Part shown: in pieces, positions 53,736 through 64,000 of the stretch
Numbering within the stretch: position 1 is the first letter of the stretch
Layout of the letters: every line of letters begins with the position of its first letter
NCBI RefSeq assembly: GCF_038719015.1
Contig: NZ_CP152276.1
Span: 1,958,501-2,022,500, forward strand
DNA from: Nguyenibacter vanlangensis
GTDB taxonomy: Bacteria > Pseudomonadota > Alphaproteobacteria > Acetobacterales > Acetobacteraceae
Reading direction: 5' to 3'
Length of the DNA: 64,000 nucleotides
Made by a program: the position numbers and the translations under genes
Notes under the pieces: model-generated
What the model saw: the letters and a program-made list of their open reading frames with translations, nothing else
Databases searched by the model: none
What the model was told of the DNA's origin: nothing

Positions 53736-54068
53736 GGGAACTCTCCTCTCTTGCCGGTTATTCGGCACCAGAGGCGAAGCGACCCTCTCCCTCTAATCAC
53801 CACTTCCCACGCGGGATCCCATCCAACCGCAGAAACACCCAGCCCCTCATCCCGGAACACGGCGTCCCCGTCACCTACCGGAAATCACGACTGCAATGGG
53901 GGGTAACAAGAAGGTCCGGTTTGGAGTGCTCAGGCGATATTTCTGCCGTTCGTTTTGTTGCGTGTGGAGACCGCTGGGCGCCCATGGCGGGTGTTCCAAG
54001 GACTGGGGCTGGCTTCCAATAGCCGGCATTAATCCTGAAGAGTTGTGACTGCTGTTGGCCAACGGACT
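53736..54068. other. Junction between DUF932 and the TIR gene, no gene seen
   Basis: Some 330 bases change from GC-rich ICE sequence to AT-richer sequence near 53.9 kb. There is no plausible ORF, repeat or terminator. This is one edge of the TIR cargo. Confidence 0.4.
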
Positions 54069-56624
54069 TCATCGGGCGGGCAACGACAACCGCTTCACGC
54101 GGGCTATGATGTGTCCGATTTCGTCGCTCGAAAGTTGGGGGGAAAATGTGTTTAACGCACCATATGACTGTTTCGTTATTTTCAACGCAATAGCATAGAT
54201 TTCCGCAAGAGCTGGCAAAAACGGCAGCCAGTTGTCTCTATATTTAGAGTCATTTCGTGCTGCCTCAAGCTCGTCAATTGCCCGATTCGCGAGCTCCAAG
54301 ACACCAGATTTTGCCATCAACCGCCAGCGCTCGCTGCGCAATTCGAAACGGGGATCTGTTTCAATGGCTTTTTCCATGTAATCCACGGCACCATCAAAAT
54401 CACCCGAAAACTCGGCTTCTTCGGCCTTCAATTCGAAATGAGCGCTCCCAACGCCGGGGTCGCGTTCGAGGTCGGCCAGCGCATTGCTATAGAGCCGATT
54501 GATGTCCGCCGGAGCGCTGGACGGGTCACGATACTTCCAGTGCAAATAGACGCGCGGAAGCGCCTTCAGACTAAAAATAGTCTGACGTAATTTAAGCCAT
54601 TTGATGGCGTAGTTTTTCGTCTCAACGAAATCTGGGTGTGACAAGGCCAAGAGACACCGTATGAGCGGTCGGTAAGTCCGCTCAAGCCGGTGGTCCTTGC
54701 CTTCATTAATCTGAATAGAGCGCTTGTACTCTTTAACCGCTTGCGGAAAATTTCCCTTATATTCGAACATATCGGCCCGCAAAAAAGAAGCCATGCCCCT
54801 AGTCTGGTGCACATTGTCTAGTAAAATTATGCATTTCTCCGCATCCTCGTACTTTCTGTTCCGGGTTGCGCTAAGGCAAAAATAGCGGATCAATTCTACT
54901 CGAGACGCAGTAACGAACTCGGCGCGTTTCAAATACGCCTTTTTCAGCAACCTATATGCAGATTCCCGATGCCGTGCATGATACAAGCGTATTCCCGCTT
55001 GAAACCAATGGGCTGCGGAAACAAAGTTAGCAACGCCATTCGGCAGTTCATCGGTTTGCGCTAGGAGTGACGCCTGAATCCGCGACTCGATTCGCAGGTA
55101 ACTGTTCTCATTATCATAGATTTCGATCGGCTCCTTAAGAAACCCGACGAGTGCCTCGCGTTGCCAGACGAGCAAACTGGGTCGGATCAGGTCTCTATTT
55201 AGCCGATTAGCTAGCAATGGCGTTAAGCGGTAAAGACTTTCGCTTTCCCGCTCTATCAGCCCAAGTTCCAGTAGTTTTCCCAGAACCCGAAACATTGATC
55301 TTTTTGGAGAAATCGCTTTTTCAAGGTCGATGATGTCACAAGGGGACACATCGTTCAAAAACAGAAGTGTCCGCTGCTCATCCTCAAAGTCACGTAATTG
55401 CGAGAAGGCCCAGCGTACGTAAGTCGTGATCGAAGCAGCCATATTGTGGCTGTCGGCTGCTACTAATTTGTCTATTTGATCGAAGTCCTCCATCCCAGAG
55501 GCCGCACGAACGAGAGAAACGAGAAATCCAACAGATCCTCCCGATGCGTGGACGATACTCTGTATTTCCTCGTCGTCCCATCGCCCTGGGTTCTTGTCGA
55601 AATATCCGATCAGTTGATAGCAAAACTCAGTCAATTGATGTTCTTCAATAGCTGGAACCCGTTGAGCTGAGATCGATACTCGACAACGGGCCCGGCGCTC
55701 TGCGAGCAGCGGTATTTGCGAAATAATGAAGAGTTTAGGACGGGTTGCTGGCGACAACGCATTCACGACATCGTCCAGCCACCCAGGCAAATCAACTCGA
55801 TCCTCAACGATACGACTGTGCCGCAAGATGACATAGTCTCCGGCAGCGAAAACTCGCTCGATCGTGTCCGCCACCGCCTTTATTTCATCAATGACAACCG
55901 AATCGTTCAACTGTTTCAGACGCTCATGGTCAGCTCCAAAGGCTTGGCTTTCGATGCGTAGCCATGTCTGTTTTGGCAAGGATGCTTCGTTGACTTCAAT
56001 GACAAATCCACGCCCGTTTGGCGTGAAGCTGCGACTGAAGTCTCTGATCAGGGTTTCTCGTCCGACGCCATTGAATCCTGAAACCCATGTGGCAGGGTAA
56101 TAGGTAAATCGATCTTTCTTAACAACTCTGCTCAAGGTCTGCTGTAAATCATGTCGCGGCATTCGCGGATGATCTGACCGAAGAATAGGCTCAGCCACAC
56201 GCTCAACGAGGTCGATCGCCTGTTGGACCGTGACCTTCGGCGAAGACGTCCTGTATTGGAGCATGGTTCCGAGAGCTTCGAAAACGGGCTTTCCATCTTC
56301 TTCGTGGTCATCTTGCCACGTGATCGGGGTATCATCCAATCGTAGGACAAGTGGTTTAAGCGAGGCCTTTTGAACTAAATCTTTCGCCTGTAAAATTTCG
56401 CGCACACAGCCTGTTGCTGCTATGTAACTCTTAGACCAGAAAATTATAAAAATTTGCGATTGCGGCAATTCTTTGTGGGAAATCTCATCCCACATGTGCG
56501 CGCCCTCTTCCCCTGTTTTTGAATACAGATAAATCCAGTCATCTGGTAATTTCTTAGAAACTTCTTCTGCAAAGGCAATATCTGTCGACGAGACGGAAAA
56601 GAAAATAGGAAACATATTACTCAC
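54069..56624 (-). CDS. TIR-STAND-TPR candidate immune receptor
   Basis: This 851-residue protein starts at GTG 56624, or ATG three codons later. Residues 1-125 are a TIR domain: PIFFSVSSTDIAFAEEV, then FWSKSYIAATGCVREIL, with Glu76 in CVREI at the usual catalytic place of NADase TIRs. A STAND-type NTPase follows with GFNGVGRET at 183-191. Its Lys is replaced by Arg, so nucleotide binding may be altered. From about 540 on, paired helices (KYEDAEKCIILLDN, NFPQAVKEYKRSIQIN, DFDGAVDYMEKAIETDP) form TPR repeats. Codon use is AT-richer than all neighbours. It likely senses phage and depletes NAD, but this is not shown. Confidence 0.85.
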   Translation of the reverse strand: MSNMFPIFFSVSSTDIAFAEEVSKKLPDDWIYLYSKTGEEGAHMWDEISHKELPQSQIFIIFWSKSYIAATGCVREILQAKDLVQKASLKPLVLRLDDTPITWQDDHEEDGKPVFEALGTMLQYRTSSPKVTVQQAIDLVERVAEPILRSDHPRMPRHDLQQTLSRVVKKDRFTYYPATWVSGFNGVGRETLIRDFSRSFTPNGRGFVIEVNEASLPKQTWLRIESQAFGADHERLKQLNDSVVIDEIKAVADTIERVFAAGDYVILRHSRIVEDRVDLPGWLDDVVNALSPATRPKLFIISQIPLLAERRARCRVSISAQRVPAIEEHQLTEFCYQLIGYFDKNPGRWDDEEIQSIVHASGGSVGFLVSLVRAASGMEDFDQIDKLVAADSHNMAASITTYVRWAFSQLRDFEDEQRTLLFLNDVSPCDIIDLEKAISPKRSMFRVLGKLLELGLIERESESLYRLTPLLANRLNRDLIRPSLLVWQREALVGFLKEPIEIYDNENSYLRIESRIQASLLAQTDELPNGVANFVSAAHWFQAGIRLYHARHRESAYRLLKKAYLKRAEFVTASRVELIRYFCLSATRNRKYEDAEKCIILLDNVHQTRGMASFLRADMFEYKGNFPQAVKEYKRSIQINEGKDHRLERTYRPLIRCLLALSHPDFVETKNYAIKWLKLRQTIFSLKALPRVYLHWKYRDPSSAPADINRLYSNALADLERDPGVGSAHFELKAEEAEFSGDFDGAVDYMEKAIETDPRFELRSERWRLMAKSGVLELANRAIDELEAARNDSKYRDNWLPFLPALAEIYAIALKITKQSYGALNTFSPQLSSDEIGHIIARVKRLSLPAR

Positions 56625-57017
56625 TGCTCATTTTCTGCGTTCGTTTCTGTCAAGAACTTTATCACAGGCATTTTCTCCTATTCCAGAGCGGATTATAACA
56701 TAAAATGGGATGGGAAGAGTGTGGATATCGCGTTTCGGCCTAAAACAACTCTCGAGAGATTGTGTAATCCGCTGAGGGCGCTGCCCCTGCAAGGCCCAAA
56801 TGACGCTTGTGGGTCACCCATCGCCGAACATGAGACATTCCTATGTCGGCTTGAGTGACAAAAGCAGTTTGCTCTGGTCATGTCCGCTTTTCGGCTCAAT
56901 TCGTTGGATTTTTTATGACCAAGTTGAGGCGAAAGCGGAAGGGCTGCCGAGTAGCATGACAGCATTAAAAAAGCGGCTCCCGGAGACCGGAAGCCGCCAT
57001 TTTCATTCAGGGAAATG
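56625..57017. other. Intergenic region downstream of parB
   Basis: About 390 bases hold no gene. They carry the parB terminator (56967-56997) and presumably the promoter of the TIR gene in the AT-rich part near 56640-56720. No known element end was seen. Confidence 0.4.
56967..56997 (-). terminator. Rho-independent terminator of the parB gene
   Basis: Stem GCGGCTCCCGG (56973-56983) and CCGGAAGCCGC (56987-56997), one wobble pair, loop of three, followed on the minus strand by six T. It lies 21 bases past the parB stop. Confidence 0.9.
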
Positions 57018-59075
57018 CTATTCCGCAGCAACCGCGGCAGGCCCGTCTGCTGAGTAATCGGGGGCTTCGTCAGTTTTCATCTGCGCGGACAGTCCTTTCG
57101 TGCGTAATGCTTCGGGCAGCCAGCCGGAGCCCTCAAGCAGCCTTTCGGCCGCCTGTGCCATGTCGGCCTTCTTCAGATGTGCGATGCGGTCGGCGGCCTC
57201 GTCGCCCCACGCCTCACGCACGGCTTCGAGGATACGGGCCTTGGTGACGCGACCGAAATAGTTCTCCACCGTCGCCTGCCAGCCTGCGTCGACCAGGTCG
57301 AGCCGGAGCGCAGTGGCGAGACGGTCGGCGCGGGCCAGCCGCTCCCTGATGCTACGCGCCAGAGACGGACCATGGGACGATTCATGCAGCGCATTGACCC
57401 CGAAGGACAGGCAATGCGCCAGCAGGGCTAGGCGACTGGTATCGTCCAACCCATCGAGCCACTGCCAGAGTGCATCCTCGTCCTCCGGCAGATCGTGCTT
57501 CCAGCCCTCGTTGCGCTGGCGCAGCGCATGGGCCGGCAGGCTGCCCGGCATGTCTGGGGAATGGACCTGCAGCGGGATTTCCCGGACATAGGCTTCCAGG
57601 CAATCCGCGCCCGAAACCTGCCAGTAGAGATCGCGCACCAGCGTGTGGAGCAGTTCGGTCAGCGCGACATGCGGATTGGCCGCGAAAGCGTCACGCAAGG
57701 CCAGCGTGCGCCAGGCCGTCAGTTCCGTCAGCAGGCGATCGGAAAGCGGCTTCAGTCCATCTTCTTCCTCGGGCTCGGCGTCGGGTACTCCTTTCCTCCC
57801 GTCCCCTTCGGCATCGTCGCCATCGCCGCGATGATCAATGGCGTCGTCATATCCGTCGGATTCGTCGTGATCGACTTCAGGTTCGACCAGCATATCTTCC
57901 GGCCGGACGAAACTCCGCTCGACCAGCAGCGTGCCGTCAGTATCCAGGCTGACGAAGACACCAGCCCGCGCCATATCCACCGGATCGAAAGACGCAGGGC
58001 GCTCTTCCAGCGCCTCGATGGCCTGCTCGATTTCGCCCAGCCGGATATCGATTTCTTCCGGGAACTCATCAGCCTGGGCATATTCCGCCTCGATGGTTTC
58101 CTGCTCGCTGTGCAGCGCGGTCAGACGCGCGGCTTCCTCTTCCGAGAGCACAACCGGCGCGCCCTCGATCTCCACGAAGTCCCGTGTGTGCCCCCAGGGA
58201 AAGGACAGAGCCGTCTCAACCCACTTCCAGCCTTCGGCGCGGATCTCCTCGGCCGCTGCCGCCAGCTTTTCCATGACCAGTCGATCAAGCAGGGTCGGAT
58301 CCTGCAGCCAGCCGCCATCGTCGGCTTCGAACAGGTCACGCATGATGGGGCCGCCAGCCGCAACATAGACATCCAGCCCGACGAAGCGCACGCGGCGATC
58401 CGATGCACGCACGGTTTTTTCCGTCAGCATGCGGCGGATGACATAGGGTTCACGGTTATGGCTCTGGGCAATAATCTCCCAGACCTGTTCCTGACGGGCA
58501 TGGTCATCGCTGATCGAGAAGGCCATCAACTGGTCCAACTTCATGCCAGCCTGCTCGTAAATATCGAGCAGCTTGTCCGAAACGGTCATGAGGCGCAGCC
58601 GCTGTTTCACCGCAGCCGGCATGACGAAGAACGCGGCGGCGATCTCGTCCTCGGACATGCCCTTCTCCAGCATGTCGCGAAAGGCACGAAACTGGTCCAG
58701 CGGATGCAGCGCCACGCGCTGCACGTTCTCGGCCAGGGAATCATCCTCGGCGAGAATGGCCGATCCGGCCTCGCGCACGACGCAGGGCACCGGGGCCGTC
58801 TTCACCAGTTTCTTCTGCTTCACCAGCAGTTCGAGGGCGCGGAAGCGTCGGCCGCCGGCCGGCACTTCGTAAGACCCGGTTTCCGTCCCCTCCCCGTTCA
58901 GGACGGGCCGGACGTTCAGGCTCTGGAGCAACCCGCGACGTTCGATATCGCGGGCCAGTTCCTCGATCGACAGGCCGGCCTTCACACGCCGCACGTTGGC
59001 CTGCGACAGCACCAGCTTGTTGAAAGGGATATCACGAGATGCATTGAGAGCGATTTTCTGGATGGCGCTCGCCAT
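57018..59075 (-). CDS. ParB/RepB/Spo0J-like protein, large
   Basis: The protein has 685 residues. The N-terminus carries the ParB nuclease fold with FNKLVLSQANVRRVKAGLSIEELARDI, read in parts, and the box VPAGGRRFRALELL. A helix-turn-helix follows (EDEIAAAFFVMPAAVKQRL). The C-terminal half is long and acidic with no recognised motif. Such oversized ParB proteins are typical of these ICEs and may regulate transcription rather than partition. It is far from parA. Its upstream region holds the palindrome at 59269-59289. Confidence 0.88.
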   Translation of the reverse strand: MASAIQKIALNASRDIPFNKLVLSQANVRRVKAGLSIEELARDIERRGLLQSLNVRPVLNGEGTETGSYEVPAGGRRFRALELLVKQKKLVKTAPVPCVVREAGSAILAEDDSLAENVQRVALHPLDQFRAFRDMLEKGMSEDEIAAAFFVMPAAVKQRLRLMTVSDKLLDIYEQAGMKLDQLMAFSISDDHARQEQVWEIIAQSHNREPYVIRRMLTEKTVRASDRRVRFVGLDVYVAAGGPIMRDLFEADDGGWLQDPTLLDRLVMEKLAAAAEEIRAEGWKWVETALSFPWGHTRDFVEIEGAPVVLSEEEAARLTALHSEQETIEAEYAQADEFPEEIDIRLGEIEQAIEALEERPASFDPVDMARAGVFVSLDTDGTLLVERSFVRPEDMLVEPEVDHDESDGYDDAIDHRGDGDDAEGDGRKGVPDAEPEEEDGLKPLSDRLLTELTAWRTLALRDAFAANPHVALTELLHTLVRDLYWQVSGADCLEAYVREIPLQVHSPDMPGSLPAHALRQRNEGWKHDLPEDEDALWQWLDGLDDTSRLALLAHCLSFGVNALHESSHGPSLARSIRERLARADRLATALRLDLVDAGWQATVENYFGRVTKARILEAVREAWGDEAADRIAHLKKADMAQAAERLLEGSGWLPEALRTKGLSAQMKTDEAPDYSADGPAAVAAE

Positions 59076-59467
59076 GGCGGGACACTCCGTGACGGACGGG
59101 CGGAAGCCTCTCTCCCACCCCTGAGTCCGTCACGAAAACCCCACTTCCCTCTTCCTCTCTCCCAACCCCACCGGAGACCAGATCGCATCCGCGGAATGGC
59201 ACGAACACGACTTTACGGAAGCTCTTTCTGCGCCAATCGATCTGCGAGTCGACACGCACCACGACAAATTGCGACTATTATAGTCGCAACATCACCAATT
59301 TGTGATAGTGCCGACAGCGATAGCCGCGCGTGTTCGCGACTATCCCAAAGCCCTCTTCTTACGATCCATCCATTTGTTTCCACGCATTTTTCTGTTCACG
59401 CATATCCCGTCCGACATCCACAGTGCCGTAAGAACTAACCAGAGGTCCATGCAGAAAGGACGGGAAG
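59076..59467. other. Divergent regulatory region between parB and the recombinase unit
   Basis: These 390 bases include the palindrome at 59269-59289, an outer inverted pair ACAAATT (59264-59270) and AATTTGT (59297-59303), and a half-site GCGACTAT at 59336-59343. It must contain the promoters of parB and the recombinase unit. No gene is visible. Confidence 0.5.
59269..59289. promoter_or_regulatory. Palindromic operator sharing the core of the HTH-qseM operator
   Basis: Arms TTGCGACTAT (59269-59278) and ATAGTCGCAA (59280-59289) with one central base. On the minus strand the centre reads TATAAT, a perfect -10 box. The core CGACTAT-N-ATAGTCG equals that at 45063-45085. It lies 194 bases above parB and 179 above the small gene ahead of the recombinase. 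The same regulator would control both sites. Confidence 0.65.
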
Positions 59468-59662
59468 ATGGCACGCCAACGCGATACGATAGCGGGCAGG
59501 CTGCGGCTTGTTCTCGACGCCCCGGACGCCAACGTGACACCGTTACGTACTGGCGCCGATCCGCGGCTGGTCAGTCTGGTCCGGCTTCTGGCCCGTCAGG
59601 CCGCACGGGATTTCGTCAACGCTGAAGTGGAGGCCGCGAGGCAGCGCGATCTCCAGGATTAG
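59468..59662 (+). CDS. Small protein preceding the recombinase
   Basis: This 64-residue protein starts at MARQRDTIAGRLRLVLDAPD after AAAGGACGGGAAG. LRTGADPRLVSLVRLLARQAARDF and NAEVEAARQRDLQD look helical and basic. Such short ORFs commonly stand right before large serine recombinase genes, possibly as a cofactor; function unknown. Thirteen bases separate the two. Confidence 0.7.
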   Translation: MARQRDTIAGRLRLVLDAPDANVTPLRTGADPRLVSLVRLLARQAARDFVNAEVEAARQRDLQD

Positions 59663-59674
59663 GGAGATGGGATT

Positions 59675-61441
<1,767 letters not shown>

Positions 61442-61463
61442 GTGGTGTAGGTGGATTGGAAGA

Positions 61464-61578
61464 CCTGGCGGCGACCGACTTTCCCGCGTCTTGAGACGCA
61501 GTATCATAGGCGCTGGGGCATTTCACGGCCGAGTTCGGGATGGGATCGGGTGGAGCTATCCCCGCCATGGCCACCAGG
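61464..61578 (-). rRNA. rrf: 5S ribosomal RNA
   Basis: Minus strand begins CCTGGTGGCCATGGCGGGG and ends TCGGTCGCCGCCAGG, with the conserved CCCGATCCCATCCCGAAC and CCGAACTCGG core. Length 115 nt, complementary ends. It lies between 23S and tRNA-fMet, the usual order. Confidence 0.92.
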
Positions 61579-61696
61579 TCGTCCAGTCCACCCTGATGGG
61601 GTGTAGTGGGCGTGAGAGGTTGGTGCTGAGGAGTGTGTATTGAGTGTTGAGTGGATGATTGCTGTGCATGTGTGTTGCCTGCGTTTAAGCGGGCTG

Positions 61697-64000
<2,304 letters not shown>

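Noticed and set aside
57495-59438. 647-codon open frame antisense to parB
   Set aside because: It lies across parB and the operator; no recognisable domain.

Overview
The window looks like one end of an integrative and conjugative element (ICE) inserted beside a ribosomal RNA operon in a GC-rich alphaproteobacterium. An acetic-acid bacterium (Acetobacteraceae) is my best guess, from the gene set and the rRNA/tRNA sequence style; no species can be named from the sequence alone. The chromosome begins at about 61.4 kb, with initiator tRNA-fMet, 5S rRNA and most of a 23S rRNA gene on the minus strand. A large serine recombinase (59675-61408) runs into the tRNA gene and marks this end of the element. 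The other end lies beyond position 1.

Layout. 1-8491 (minus): trbI (partial), trbG, F, L, K-alt, J, E, D, C, B, the trb type IV secretion operon with almost every gene overlapping the next by ATGA. 8808-23418 (mostly plus): a class 1-like DISARM anti-phage locus (drmD, drmMI, drmA, drmB) with no drmC. An XRE-ImmA/IrrE regulator and a PIN-domain gene sit inside it, plus a small antisense DUF2188 gene. This block separates copG and traG (23503-25916) from trbB, genes usually contiguous in this ICE family. 26073-26604: ParDE toxin-antitoxin pair. 26778-28041: an AT-richer DUF488 gene overlapping an unknown partner. 28065-35065 (minus): VirD2-type relaxase, lytic transglycosylase, DUF736, TraF peptidase, DUF2840, a ribbon-helix-helix protein, a DNA methyltransferase, ParA, RepA and an excisionase-like HTH protein. 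35235-43542: a DNA-damage module (dnaE2, imuB, imuA, a LexA box, a UvrD-type helicase and an SRAP protein).

43552-45024 (minus): the probable transfer switch. An XRE-like repressor and a small DUF2285 (QseM-like) protein lie upstream of an FseA-like activator split into two overlapping frames (DUF6499 and DUF2285) that only a +1 frameshift would join. A palindrome with core CGACTAT-N-ATAGTCG covers the repressor's promoter and recurs upstream of parB at 59.27 kb, suggesting one regulon. 45182-53735: ICE accessory genes (DUF736, membrane protein, DUF2493, Toprim, DUF932) interrupted by an IS1182-like element with a passenger gene (47426-49744). 54069-56624: a TIR-STAND-TPR candidate immune receptor, AT-rich and probably foreign. 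57018-61408: ParB, a small gene and the recombinase.

Together the element carries mating apparatus, DNA processing, maintenance, SOS mutagenesis, a frameshift-gated activator and at least three defence-like cargoes at three separate positions. The most noteworthy items are the drmC-less DISARM with its embedded XRE-ImmA/PIN pair, the split FseA-like gene, the shared palindromic operator, the TIR-STAND-TPR gene with an altered P-loop, and the DUF488 pair. All family assignments come from reading the translated sequence and recalled family features; no database search was run.
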